A stretch of DNA of 64,000 nt from Diatrype stigma (Eukaryota; Ascomycota; Sordariomycetes; Xylariales; Diatrypaceae): positions 248,001 through 312,000 of the forward strand of contig JAKJXP020000033.1 of NCBI GenBank assembly GCA_022225965.2, given 5' to 3'. The position numbers and the translations under genes were made by a program. Shown piece by piece: positions 36,194-47,913 of the stretch. Under the pieces are notes generated by a model. It saw nothing but the letters and a program-made list of their open reading frames with translations. It was not told the DNA's origin and did no database searches. Position 1 is the stretch's first letter, and the number at the start of each line of letters is the position of its first letter.

Positions 36194-36202
36194 CTAGAGC
36201 AA

Positions 36203-37645
36203 GAAGAATAAACATTGAACTAGCAAATTAGCTCCGGACTTAAGGAGCTTCTATTTTCTAGCGTATGTCACTCCTATTGCCGGTCTGGCCAATCACATCA
36301 TGACATTTCAAGCTCCTCAACCATAACAGGCAAGCTTGAATGAGTCGTCGACGCACGACATGGGAATCTGGATCATGTCAAAACAAGACTGCGGTCACTA
36401 TTTTTTACGACTTGGCAATTGCAACGTTTCTTATGTTAGGCACCAGGTCGCTGGTTTACTCTGCAATATATCTCCGTACATAGTAAAGGCGCCATCGGGA
36501 CTAAGTGGGATTTTCGACTGATAACAAGTCGACCCAGGTCCTCTCCGATTCATGCTTCATTGCTTCTCAATACAGTGGTAGATATACCCGATACATAGCT
36601 AACTCATATCCAGAGCCGATAACGAAATTACGGAAAGCCAGAAGGCTTGGTTATTCGCCCGTCTTGCAGCAGCTATATCTCTTTTATGGTTATCGTTATT
36701 ATTATCAATACTGGATATTACAGGATATCGGCAAGCACGAGTTCGGAAAGGTTGAGAAAAGGCTTTCTAGCACGACGCATACACCCAGTGAAGAGATTGA
36801 GTCTCGCATCCAGGAAGGTACGGAACCCAAAGAACAACTAGATGTACTATCATGAGGTTGATAACTCCCGATGTCCTTGTAGATGCTGTCGATTGGCTCG
36901 GAACGACGTGGCTGGCTTATTGTTTTAGGCCGACAAAGCACTGTGGGATGCAATCAAGCAGTTAACTGGGTTCATTGAGCTATAACCTCCAACTATGGTG
37001 TATGAGAGGCCAGAAAGGCATGCGCGAGTGGACAAACTGTAGAATCCAGAGGAAAGGGGCACATGGTGCTTCCGGTGGCTCCGACAGCGGTTCGGGAAAT
37101 GACACAGCTGTTTGCATTGTGACTTGGAAGCCTATCTACTAGTGGTAATTATGGAGTTTTGAGATTCTCATGATAACGGAAGCCCCTGCTCGAAAGTACG
37201 CTTCGAAGAATTCCTTCAGTAAGGAAGAAAGAAAAAGAATTGTGTCACGTCACACCGGTTCAACTTGAAGTAACTTGAATAATGTTATACCCGGAGACAA
37301 TGAAGCCAAACTATCAAAGAAAGTTATTCAGATTCCTCGCTTATAAAACAGGGGTTCCTAGGAGCCGTTGAAAATGTTGTATATTAGCTACACAGTTGTC
37401 TTCAGTGCGTAAACAGCTGGTGGTAGACCGGTAGCCCGGTCTCTTAGGCGTTCGACTTGGATTCCATATGTCAATACCACTGGACATTCCTCAGGTCTTC
37501 TAAGAGAAGAGCCTCATCGTATAGTAATCATGAAATGACTGTATGAGTGTTTTGCAATACGACTCACTGAAAGGACCACCGTTGTGTATCAAACAACGTG
37601 ACACGTCACCTATGGGAAAACGTGAATACGTGGGAAAGTTAAAAT
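36203..37645. other. intergenic, no gene recognised
   Basis: Normal composition resumes right after the transposon nest. Open frames at 36336-36521 and 36505-36855 lack motifs, and the second has no ATG at its head. Two related palindromic motifs, TGTGTCACGTCACA at 37241 and GTGACACGTCAC at 37598, could bind bZIP-type factors upstream of the cysteine-rich gene. Confidence 0.45.
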
Positions 37646-37653
37646 TATATAAA
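37646..37653 (+). promoter_or_regulatory. probable TATA box of the cysteine-rich gene
   Basis: TATATAAA lies 182 bp before the ATG at 37835. A CACACAGTAATCATTACACATCGCCAAAA leader segment downstream partly recurs before the related gene at 45592, supporting this as the transcribed leader. Confidence 0.4.
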
Positions 37654-37834
37654 TTTCGACCCTTCCCTCAGTAGGAAGATAACACACAGTAATCATTACA
37701 CATCGCCAAAATACCAATTGTTCACATCCATACAGGCTAGGGCGGGTGGACTCAAGACCAATTCATCCCACCAGGCGCTCGCTTCCCATTAGCAACTAAA
37801 CACCATTGACATCAATACCACCGACGACGACATC

Positions 37835-38257
37835 ATGTGTCATTTAAAATGTAGGAACCGCTGGTGCGAGGCCAACAGCCATTCATTCGACGTCAGCGTT
37901 TATCCCAAAATCGATTATTGTGCATCTTCACGCCTTGGTGTAAATACAAACCACGGAAACCTTCGCCGCTGCGCATTCCTCGAACCCACATTTACTTGCC
38001 TCGAGATTGTTCAACAATGTGGAATATGTTCCCACCGGCAATGGGCCGAAATCAAAGAGCAGCAGTTGGTAGCCCGTAAGGTAGAACAGGTGCGACTAGG
38101 GCGCATAAAGGAATCAGAAGATACGGCCGTGGAGCTGATGACTCTTCGCCGTGGTCTGGCGCTGGTAGACGAGTTCTATGCCGCCTCAGGGGCTTTGGAT
38201 GTGAGACAGGTGGACAAAAAGCAAAGGGCTTTGGGAGCAATGGGCTGGCGAGCCTGA
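37835..38257 (+). CDS. small cysteine-rich protein of unknown function
   Basis: Single exon, 140 aa, starting MCHLKCRNRWC. I do not recognise a family. All eight cysteines lie in the first 65 residues (positions 2, 6, 11, 29, 46, 55, 62, 65), including the C-x2-C of VQQCGICSHRQW. Residues 70-140 have none and look helical and charged, with LALVDEFYAASGALDV. There is no signal peptide, so an intracellular zinc-binding domain is more likely than a secreted disulfide-rich effector; that is inference. The gene is supported by a broken relative at 45592-45987 that shares the MC start, WC....H.F.V spacing, VQQCGICS-x-R and the LAL-x-x-EFYAA motif. Shared motifs in two diverged copies argue that it really is, or was, translated. 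Confidence 0.6.
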   Translation: MCHLKCRNRWCEANSHSFDVSVYPKIDYCASSRLGVNTNHGNLRRCAFLEPTFTCLEIVQQCGICSHRQWAEIKEQQLVARKVEQVRLGRIKESEDTAVELMTLRRGLALVDEFYAASGALDVRQVDKKQRALGAMGWRA

Positions 38258-38918
38258 AAGAGACGATACTTTGTGATGTTTCATCGTGGTGGTAGAAAAG
38301 GTTAGGCACAAGACCGGTTGTTATAGAGAGCATTTGGGGGGGAGGGGCGGATGGGCATCCACACGCATTCCCCTTTACAGGAGCCTTTCATTTATCCTTG
38401 CAATTAGAAATGTTACTTTATGAAATGGCAGCGGTTACTCGTGATGTGGGAGAAAAAGGTTTAATTGATTTGACAGTATGCATCCAAGGATTGTTTGGTC
38501 AAACGAGACAAGTCAGGGTCGGGCGTTTTGTTCTGTTCATAACTACTTATTAAACACATCCTAATCCCAGAGGACAGAGCAGTTCGTTACCATACGTTGC
38601 CCGCATTCCTCATCCAGCATAGAAATGATCTATAACAGTTTAACAGCGCGTTGCAGCGATGGTATTGGTCCTGCCAAACAGCGGACATGCCACACCCCCT
38701 GTGAAAAAGACAGGTGCTAGACCGGCCGATTGGTGAGTCGGAAATTCAGAATCTTTGTTCCATCCCAAGCTTGCAGACAGTAAGCCAGGGAAGACGATCT
38801 CAACCCAAACTTCCATCCGATGAAGACATGGGTCATCGCCGGTATGGAGCAGAAAATGTGCCCTATTCTTCGACATACATAGGAACGATACAATGAAAAA
38901 TCAGTATATACAGCGTGC
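38258..38918. other. 3' flank of the cysteine-rich gene, up to the copia insertion
   Basis: No gene recognised. A G-rich run (GGGGGGGAGGGGCGGATGGGCAT) at about 38334-38357 has a diverged counterpart after the related gene (GGGAGGGCTGCGATGGGAATG near 46080), so the duplication between the two loci seems to include 3' flanking sequence. Confidence 0.4.
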
Positions 38919-38923
38919 ACATC

Positions 38924-39335
38924 TGTAGGATTTGCTAAATGCAGCAAGACAGTATAACAAAGCAACTACAAAGGAGTTGCACTTATACAGCAGAATTACT
39001 GCTAGGAACGGTATACTGCCGGAAGCAATTACTATATGGGATAAAGGAAACAAGAACTTCCATTATAATAAAAAGGATAGGGACAATTACCGCATTAGGA
39101 AATACTCTGTATATAAATAGGGATAACAGCCACCTAACTAATATATAAAAAGTTAGGACCTTACACACATACATACACACACACATACACACACTTATAC
39201 ACATACACGAATACTACTTCATACTTAAATAATTACCTATATATAAATCTACTTAACCTTACTTAGTGCCTATTTATTCCACTATTACATCCGTATTATC
39301 CAATACAATATAACCATATACCGTATAATCTTATA
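38924..39335 (+). repeat. 5' LTR of the copia element
   Basis: 412 bp, collinear with 45058-45469. It contains an ACACAT/CACAC simple repeat at about 39164-39206 that has mutated to ATATAT in the other copy, a clear CpA-to-TpA trace. Confidence 0.9.
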
Positions 39336-39999
39336 GGTTATAAGGCCCGGAATAGCGCCCAAATAAGCAATATACACCTACAAAACCTTTATACGGCTTA
39401 CAGAAACCAATATACCTCTCCTGAAAAAGATTACCCTAAAGGAAACAGCAAATATAATACAACTAAAGTTATCTTTAACCCATTTACTTATATCTCGACC
39501 AATATTTATCCGAATCGGGAAATTTCTATACCATTAAAATCCTTTCGATCAGGATAATTAGATTCTAAAACCGATTTATCATACCTACTCTTTCCGTTAA
39601 ACCACAAAGTAATTACCATCCAAATATTTCTGTTATAAATATATCAAATCTCTTTATCCCATCACTCGTCCGTATCTTCACCAAACCTTACCCGATCTGG
39701 ACGAAACCTGGACTATTCGATAGCTTAATTAATCAAGTTCCATATTTTAAGACAGAATTTTTCTACCTCTATTACCTATAGAAATAAAAATTATTTATTA
39801 AGCAGTATCCTATATTGCTATACCATTTTCAATTATCACCAATATTAACTTTACGGTTATTCCTTATTTAACCGTCAAAAAAATACGCAACCTATATCAT
39901 TCGAATCAAAAAAATTTAAGCTTCTAGATTTTAAAAAGGATTAATTTTACCATTATCCCTTCTTATATAATTACCCATAACAATAGGAATTAACCCCCA

Positions 40000-42900
40000 A
40001 AGCCGCATTACGCTACTTAAGGACATAAAGAATTATGAAATATGGGCCATCAAAGCAAAGGCTACCCTTATAAAGAAAAATCTGGACCATGCCCTTATTT
40101 TGGAAATAAAGGAAACAGCCATAATAGCTATAAAAATCCAGGAAAGCCAAGAAAGTCAGGAAATCCCTACGTCCTTCAAAACGTTAACCCAAAAGGATAA
40201 TAATAAAGCCCTAGCCACCATACAACTCCTTTGCGAAAAAGGTCCCTTAATTCATATCAAATCCATACTAAGCTATAAAAAAGCTTAGGAGGCCCTAAAA
40301 AATCACTACCGGCCAAAAGGATTTACAACAGAATTTCTACTACTAAAGGAATTCTTTAATTCCTCTGTGGAAAATTTTAATACCCTCGAAGCCTACCTTA
40401 ATAAAATAAGGTCTATAACGAACGAACTTAAGCTCAATAAAGTAAACCTTCCAAATTAGGTTACAATTGCTTGGGTATTAAATAATTTACCCGAAAAATA
40501 TAAAGCCTTCGTTCAAAATATCACCCAATCTTTACGTCAGGATTCTTCAGCAATTTCCAAAAATACCCTATTTTCTTCCTTAATAAATAAATCCAAAAAG
40601 ATGGATAAAAAGGAGAAAATCCTATACGTAAAAAACAAAAAGCCCTGGAAACAGAAAAAACAAATATACTGCAACCATTACAAAATCCAGGGGCACCAGG
40701 AAAAGAACTATTATTTCCTTTACCCCAATAAGGCTCCAAAGAACTAAAAAAAAAGGATAGGATAAATAAAAAACAATCCGGCCCCAAAAAGAATAAAAAG
40801 AAACAAAAGGAAAATAATTCCTCAGAATCCACCAATTCCAATAGCTCAAGGAAGGAAAAACGAAAAAAGAAACAAGAGGACCTTCTAGGTGCCCTAATCG
40901 ATTCCGAAAAAAACACCCTTATTTTGGGCCTTACATCGGAAGAATCCAACAAAAGGAAAAACGAAGACTTATTAGATTTTTCCGAACCCCTATTTCCTCC
41001 TACGCCCAAAAGGATAGATACAGACGATTTTGAAATAAATCGTTATAATACAAATAAAGCCAGCTTTATATACAATACTAACTCTGGCCCAGATTATTTA
41101 AATTCTACGAAATTTAAAGATAAGAATATAATAAAGCTAATTACGAACAACGGAGCCACTTTCATTACTATAACTAATAGAAATTTATTAATTAATATAA
41201 AGCAAATTCACAAAGTCGTAAAATAAAGCAACGCACGTTCCCTTATTATAAAAAAAGCTGGTAATTTAATAATACAATGTATTACCTCTAAAAAGGTATA
41301 TACGATAAAAGGAATTAATTATATTCCAAAGCTAAGTATTAACCTTTTATTTATAAATAAGCTCAAAAACTGTTATACAATTATAAATGCCACTAACAGC
41401 ATTAAGCTATATAATAAGAATAAGGATTTTATTACAAAAAAATATCACAAAAACGGGTTATATTATATACCGTTTAAGGTAATTACCGGCCAAAATAAGC
41501 CAAAGAATATACTGAATCTCACTAATCAGCCTATATCTAATAAGCTTATTATATGGCATAACAAAATGGGTCACCTATTTTTAAAGCCCTTAGCAGAATT
41601 CCTTATATCTAAAGGAATAAGAATTTCGAAAAAAAAATACATCCAATATAATAACTGGAAATATAATATTTGCAATATAACAAAAAACCACCGCAAAATA
41701 AATAAAACGGCTATAAGCCAAAAGGAATATAATATTATACAAAAGGTACACAATAACCTAAGGAATCCATTACCTAATACTTATAATAGGTATAAATATT
41801 ATATTACCTTTTTGAATAAACGAAGCCGTTATATAAAAGTTAAGCTGTTAAATTCAAAATCAAAAGCTCTGGAAGCCTTTAAGGTATATAAGCTGCAGGC
41901 TGAAAATCAAACAGAGCATAAAATAAAGGAGTTTTTTACAGATAACGGTACGGAATATATAAATTCACGCTTCGAAATTTACTTACAAACATACGGTATT
42001 ATCTACCATACAACTCCTGCTTATACAAAGAAACCTAATGGTTTAATAAAACGTATTAACCTAACCTTATTAAATAAGGTATAGGCGTTTCTTATTTCCT
42101 CCGGCTTACCTAATTACCTTTGGAATAAAGCCCTATTAACAGCGGCTTATATATATAACCGTACCCTACATAAGGCTTTAAATTATAAGCAGCCCTTTGA
42201 GATTTATTATGGGCATAAGCCGTATACTAATAATCTATATACATAGGGCTCTATGTATTATTATAATACTAATAAATACCGACATAAACTAAACCCTAAA
42301 ACTAGAAAAAGGATTATTATCGGCTACGGCACCGAAAATAAAAATTACAAAATCTGGAATATAATAACCCAAAGGCCTATATGGGCTAAGGACATTAATA
42401 TAAAAAACGGTATCTTTATTAAGGACCTTAATAATAACTATATAAACCAAAGAGGCACCCTGGAAGCCGTAAATAATACAGAAGAATTTCCTTATATCCA
42501 AAATGGAAGGGTAACAGAAAACCCAGCTATACCGAAGCCCTCTCACTTACTTAATAAGCCTATAACGGCTACAGGTTTAAATAATAAACCTACAACGGCT
42601 ACGGAAGCTTCGGGAATTATACCAACTGACTTAGCTAATAATTTTAATTATAAGCAAATAAAGGAATTACCGAACAAACGGTATGCAACTAAAGCAGCTA
42701 TAGCTGCTACAAATGATCCAATAAAACGAGCAACCGCTATTACTGCAGCTAATCGAAATTTAAATAACAACCAGAATTTAAATAAAAAGGTTAAACTTAA
42801 TAACTTAACCCCTATATCTCTAAACTTTCCTATACCTTCAAATCCTATACAGGACTATATAAAGATTAATACAAACCATTTGTTATATACAATAAAAGAT

Positions 42901-44585
42901 ACGTTATTATCTAATCAGCTTATAAGTATAAAAAAAAAAGAAAAGCTAACTTTATTCTTTCGGCTTTTACAACCGAACCAGCTACGTATAAGCAAGCAAT
43001 AGGTAATATAAACCAAAAATCCTGATATTTAGCCTGCAAAGCAAAAATAACGGAACTAAAAAAACAGAATACCTACAATATAATGGACCTACCTAAGGAA
43101 AAACACCCTATAAGAATTCGTTAGCTATTTAAATCTAAACCTATTATTAAAAGTAGCTTTATTAAACCTAACTGAATAACTAATAAGGATAAATCTAAAC
43201 GCTTTAAAGCTAGATTTATTATACAAAAATATAACCAACAGTTAGGAATAAATTATTTGGAAACCTTTTCCATTACAGCCAAACCGGAAACGTAGCACCT
43301 ATTATTAATAATAGCCGTTAATAAAGGATAGCCTATAATATAATACGACGTTCAAAACGCTTTTGTTCACTCTGATATAAATACAAAAATCTATATACGG
43401 CTGCCAAAAAATTTTTATCCAAAGGCCTATAATAAGGTAGCTAAGCTTAATAAAGCCTTATACGGCTTAAAGCAATTACCCAGGCTTTGGTATAAATTCC
43501 TATCCCAAATATTACTAACCGAAGGATTTACTATATTTCCTTACGACGAAGGAATATTTATAAATAAAATAAGCAATACTGTTATTATCTGCCATGTAAA
43601 CGACTTATTAATAATAAGCCCATCCGAAGTTGGTATAAATAATTTAGCCACAAAGCTATTAAAATCTATTAAGCTAAATAAAATAAGTCCCGTTTCTACC
43701 TACCTAGGTAACGATTTAAAAATCGATTATCCTAATAAGGAAATACGTATAAGCCAGAAACGATATATAAAAAAGCTATTTACTAAATACAATATACGTA
43801 ATAATCCAAATATAAAGCCAAGAAATACTCCTTATACTCCCGGCCTTAAGCTTGAAAAAAATAAATCAACAGCTTTAAATATAGAAGTTATGAATTATCA
43901 AAAGCAAATAGGTTCTTTATTATACCTAACTTTAAAATCTCGACCTAATATAACTTACGTTATATGCACCTGTGCCAAATTTATAAATAACCCAAATATA
44001 AACCACTTTAAGAAATTATACAAAATATGGGAATATTTATTAAAGCACCTTAATATAGGGATTATATATAAGTGCAACGGAATTTTGGAATTAAAGGTTT
44101 ATACAGATTCTAACTGGGAAAGTAACCTACCAAATAAAAAATCTACAAATAAATATATAACCAGCTTAGCAAATAGGGATAATTTTAACCCTATAAGCTG
44201 AACCTTCCAACTTTAGAAAACAATATCCTTAAGCTTCTGTAAAGCAGAATATATGGCTTTAAAGAAAAGATTAAAAGAAACCGTATATCTAGGTAATATG
44301 CTTAATTACTTAAATAAAGAATTAAACCTAAGTTATCCGAATCAGCCTTCAAAGGTTTATATAAATAACGATGCCGCCCAAAAGCTAGCTAATAACCCTA
44401 AATTCCATAAAAGAATTAAATATATAAATATAACTTATCACTTTAATAAAAAGGTAATAACAAATAATAAGGCTATATTATATCATATTAATACAGCAAA
44501 ACAATTAGCTGATTTTTTAATAAAGCCGATATCCAGCGTTATATTAAACAAACTAATGAAACTAGCTAATATAATTAGTATATAA
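40000..44585 (+). pseudogene. copia gag-pol remnant
   Basis: The gag part (about 40000-40750) has a copia-type capsid region and a knuckle reading YCNHYKIQGHQEKNY, with later Cys lost to Tyr. Protease-like sequence surrounds 41130-41340. Integrase (41560-42420) shows WHNKMGHL, FFTDNGTEYIN and TTPAYTKKPNGLIKRIN, the last Glu of the DDE triad apparently lost to Lys or Ile. Reverse transcriptase (about 42950-43950) shows YDVQNAFVHSDI, LNKALYGLKQLPRLWY and CHVNDLLI in place of YVDD. RNase H (about 44090-44560) shows YTDSNWES, CKAEYMAL and HINTAKQLADFL. Frame changes once near 42935. TAG codons replace Trp/Gln at many points, e.g. near 42082, 42247 and 43330. Inactive; start is approximate. Confidence 0.88.
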
Positions 44586-45057
44586 TGGTTTTATTCCTTT
44601 AAAGATTTTCCCATTAAAAGCCTAATTTTTTCCGTATACGTACGTTTTATTCTGGGCTTTATACGATAAATAGGTGATTTTTTATTAATTTTTTAATACC
44701 GAATAAAAAAAAGATAAACTAAAAAGCTTCCTATATTCCAATAGGGACTCATACAGTTATATACAAGCATAGCCTTGCTTATATAATTATAAGCTATTCC
44801 AATACAGCCTTGCTTATATAATTACAAACCGGCAAAATAAGTGCTTAACTAATTATAATCATTTATACAAAACAAGTGCTTAGTTAATTATAATTACCTA
44901 TAGCACTCATTATTCGCTTATATAATTACTTTTCTTTTTATACAGGTTTTACCATTATAACGGCTTTCCTAATATACATACATACGTTATTTAATTATAA
45001 GAACAAATCCTATACGTTAATGCTTACTTACGGCCCTCGATAACCATTAAAAAGGGA

Positions 45058-45469
45058 TATAGGATTTATTAAATATAACAAAACAATATAATAAAGCAAT
45101 TACAAAAAAGTTGCACTTATATAATAGAATTATTGCTAGGAACGGTATACTGCCGGAAGCAATTATTATATAGAATAAAAAAAACAAGGACTTTTATTAT
45201 AATAAAAAGAATAGGAACAATTACCGCATTAAGAAATACTTTATATATAAATAGGAATAACAGTCACTTAACTGATATATAGGAAGTTGGAACCTTATAT
45301 ATACATATATACATATATATACACATATTTATATATATATACGAATATTACTTCATACTTAAATAACTACCTATATATAAGTTTGTTTAACCTTATTTAG
45401 TGCCTATTTATTCCATTGTTACATCCGTATTATCCAATATAGTATAATCATATACCGTATAATCTTATA
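45058..45469 (+). repeat. 3' LTR of the copia element
   Basis: 412 bp; more mutated than the 5' copy. It ends CTTATA just before the target copy ACATC, 122 bp before the ATG of the broken cysteine-rich gene, so its sequence now serves as that gene's upstream region. Confidence 0.9.
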
Positions 45470-45591
45470 ACATCTCCTGGCGGGTTGGAGATAGAAATAA
45501 AGAGCCGGCACATATCGCCAAAAACACACCAGTATCATCAATATAAATAAAGACTAAGACTGTAAACCTCAGAACAGCGACTTATCACAAG

Positions 45592-45987
45592 ATGTGCCGC
45601 CAAAACATCGATTGCAAATGATGCTGCAACCGCTATCATGTATTCAACGTCAGGAGGCATCACAACCATCTTTGCGAAACTGCAATCGGTCGACGCGGAA
45701 GCAACCCCTGCCCGTAGAGGACGACTGGGTTTTCAAGGTAACCGTGCAACAATGTGGCATATGTTCCAACAGGCGGTATTTCGAACGGCGGGAGGGGAGG
45801 ACATTGGTACTAGCCCAAATCTAACTCGTATGAAGGGCGAGAAATGCGGGCGAACGGTTTGGACAAGAGATTAGAAAACGTTCGTCGTTACTTGGCCTTG
45901 ATCAATGAATTCTATGCCGCGGAGAACGATATAGATATGTTAATCAGGACGGAGAGTCGCTTGGAAGAAGAGGGTACCAAATCCTGA
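45592..45987 (+). pseudogene. broken paralog of the cysteine-rich gene at 37835
   Basis: The ATG at 45592 begins MCRQNIDCK, followed by TGA at 45619 where the intact gene has Trp (NRWC). The same frame goes on as CCNRYHVFNV, fitting the intact copy's WCEANSHSFDV. The conserved VQQCGICSNRRYF segment (about 45746-45790) is in another frame. The original frame returns by 45829 with RRYLALINEFYAAENDIDM, matching the intact LALVDEFYAASGALDV, and stops at 45985. So there is one nonsense change plus two compensating frameshifts, unless an intron is involved. TGG-to-TGA is a G-to-A transition, as RIP makes. The copia 3' LTR ends 122 bp upstream of the ATG. Confidence 0.65.
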
Positions 45988-47049
45988 AACATATAGTAGT
46001 GATAAGAACCATCTGCATCCATTTATGTATCAGTATAGGGGGTTCTGGGAGGGAAGATGAAGCTAGGCAGACAGGCCCCGGGAGGGCTGCGATGGGAATG
46101 CACACGTATCTCCATACTTAGCTAGATCTCAATTCTTTACTTGCTTAGTAACCGGCTTGAAGTGCTACATTGAATAGTAGCATCAATTATGTATGATTTA
46201 GTGGTACTGGAAAGTTTCTAAGATCCAAGGAAGTCTCGGGAGATCTCCGCGTAAGTACCTGGTGTCGATTCAAGATCGTCACTTGGCCTCTAGGATAGCA
46301 AAGTCAATTAAACATGTAATGATAGAGAAGGCAGACGAAACGAGTCAAACGGCTCTATTCAAATTTCCGAATATACGAAAACAAAGTATTCCACTAGACA
46401 GTTTAGGACATGGGGAGCAAAGAATCATTATGTGTAAAGAGAGCAGAATCGTCTCATTCATGTTACGTCGTCCTTTGAAAGTAATAGCTAGACAGGATGT
46501 ATCGAGGTATATGCAATTACGGCCAATAGTAGGAAAAAGAATATACCCAGTGAAACTATGGGATATGTATACTCATAAGTAGCGAGTCGATGTTATATGT
46601 ACACTACATAAAGGGGGTTCACGATTCGATCCTATGGGAATTAGATGAAGGACGAAGGTAAAGAGCGAAGCCAACCTGTCAACAAGACTCGCTTAGGGTC
46701 TTATATGATTTCTCAAAGCTCTTATGACTCAAGTTCGGCCAACCACACATAGGCTTCAGGCGAGCTAAAAGTTGGTAATAAAGGGGTCAGGGGTAAGATT
46801 TATTATTGGGTCAACACCAGCCACAATGCCCCGCTAGTTAACTGCAAGAAACGTACATACCGTGTGCAGCTACCGCCACAAAGCACCCCGCCATTCCATC
46901 GCCTGTACCAACCCAGCAGTTTTCTTATCCAGTCCCTGTCCTGCCCCTCCTTCAACATTCCCATCGACATCGACAACAACAGCAGCAATTCAGTGATCGT
47001 GCACTGCCGAGTCCTGCTCATCGCAAAAACCGCCAACCAACCACCAGCC
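45988..47049. other. intergenic, no gene recognised
   Basis: Holds the 3' flank of the broken cysteine-rich gene and the promoter and leader of GON7. An open frame at 46262-46582 has no ATG at its head and no motif. The open extension before the GON7 ATG (46864-47049) starts at GTG and is probably 5' leader. Confidence 0.5.
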
Positions 47050-47505
47050 ATGCCTTCGCCTACCGAGCAAACCACACGCCCCGCACCACCGGCGCCGGTT
47101 GAACTAACAGCGACTTACACCTCCCCGCAGCAGACCAGCAGCGCATGTAAGACAGGCAACACGCCTTTGATCCTTACGGCACCGCTCTCGCAACCCCTTC
47201 CCGCCTCGTCCCCCGCGTCCGTAGCTGAGAAGACGGCCTACCTGTCGTCGCTGCGCGGTGCCGTCGTCAACATGCAGGAGCGCATCAATGTGGAGCTGAC
47301 GGCGCGCATGGCAGAGGAGGGCAGCGCCAACGGTAATAATGGTGACAGTGCCGTTGCCGGGAAGAAGGCGAAGAAGGCAGGCAAGGCTGCGGAACAGAGA
47401 AGCAATAGTGGCAAGGGAAAACTTGCTGCTGTCGCTGCTACGATTGTGGACGAGGATGCCGAAGAGGAGAATTACGGAGAAGAGATTGTTAATGATGACG
47501 AGTGA
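47050..47505 (+). CDS. GON7: EKC/KEOPS complex subunit Gon7
   Basis: Single exon, 151 aa from the ATG at 47050. The conserved core matches fungal Gon7: LTATYTSPQQT, then EKTAYLSSLRGAVVNMQERI followed by NVELTARMAEE. The C-terminus is Ala/Lys-rich, then acidic (DEDAEEENYGEE). Gon7 is a small, partly disordered subunit of the KEOPS complex with Kae1/Bud32/Pcc1/Cgi121, which makes the t6A modification of tRNAs reading ANN codons and affects telomere maintenance in yeast. The frame is open upstream but with no ATG, so this start is preferred. It converges on VPS39 with 408 bp between stop codons. Confidence 0.82.
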   Translation: MPSPTEQTTRPAPPAPVELTATYTSPQQTSSACKTGNTPLILTAPLSQPLPASSPASVAEKTAYLSSLRGAVVNMQERINVELTARMAEEGSANGNNGDSAVAGKKAKKAGKAAEQRSNSGKGKLAAVAATIVDEDAEEENYGEEIVNDDE

Positions 47506-47913
47506 TTGATTCATAACTAATCGCCGCGAGCTCTAGGTGGGAGCATTGGCTTCTCTGGGAAAACCATTAAGTCAAGGAAAGGGTATTTGCAATTTCGAAG
47601 TCCTACCTACTCCTCCGCTATACTTCCCCGCGAGATGCGCTACGAGAAAGGCGACACCAGAGTATGCTATGTATACTATAGAACCGTGGGCAACATACCT
47701 ACTTGCAAGAATGCTGCCCACGCATCAAAACGAAACAAACCAGAAACCAGGACAGAAAAGAACAGAAGGCCACCACCAACTTGGACTCCTTGGATCCCCA
47801 TTCATTTAATCATGCATGCTCGTCATATATTCGCAACCGCCGCCGCACGAACCACATTGCTTCATACTTGCTCCAAACACCAGCTCGACTCGACTCAATC
47901 CGTTCAGTCAAGT
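47506..47913. other. shared 3' region of GON7 and VPS39
   Basis: 408 bp between two convergent stop codons. It should contain both 3' UTRs. Several overlapping open frames here have no motif and are not called. Confidence 0.6.

Larger units (their letters stand above)
38924..45469 (+). mobile_element. complete Ty1/copia LTR retrotransposon, RIPped
   Basis: A 6,546-bp element with 412-bp LTRs of equal length (38924-39335, 45058-45469). The target duplication ACATC lies directly outside both (38919-38923, 45470-45474). The left LTR starts TGTAGGATTT; the right has the RIPped form TATAGGATTT. A primer-binding region GGTTATAAGGCCCGG follows the left LTR. Gag, protease, integrase, reverse transcriptase and RNase H remnants lie in copia order on the plus strand. 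Nonsense codons, mostly TAG in place of Trp or Gln, and one apparent slip at a run of A near 42930-42940 inactivate it. It is less degraded than the 20-36 kb elements, since long frame stretches survive. Confidence 0.93.

Noticed and set aside
36505..36855. 116-codon frame after the transposon nest
   Set aside because: It begins at GTG, has no motif and no splice support.
43701..43710. TACCTAGGTA inside the copia element as part of the palindrome family
   Set aside because: It lies in the reverse transcriptase coding frame (TYLGN), so it is better explained as coding coincidence.
46262..46582. 106-codon frame before GON7
   Set aside because: It starts at GTG and has no recognisable domain.
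46864..47049. N-terminal extension of GON7
   Set aside because: The upstream open stretch has a GTG start and Pro/Ser-rich content; ATG 47050 directly precedes the conserved region.
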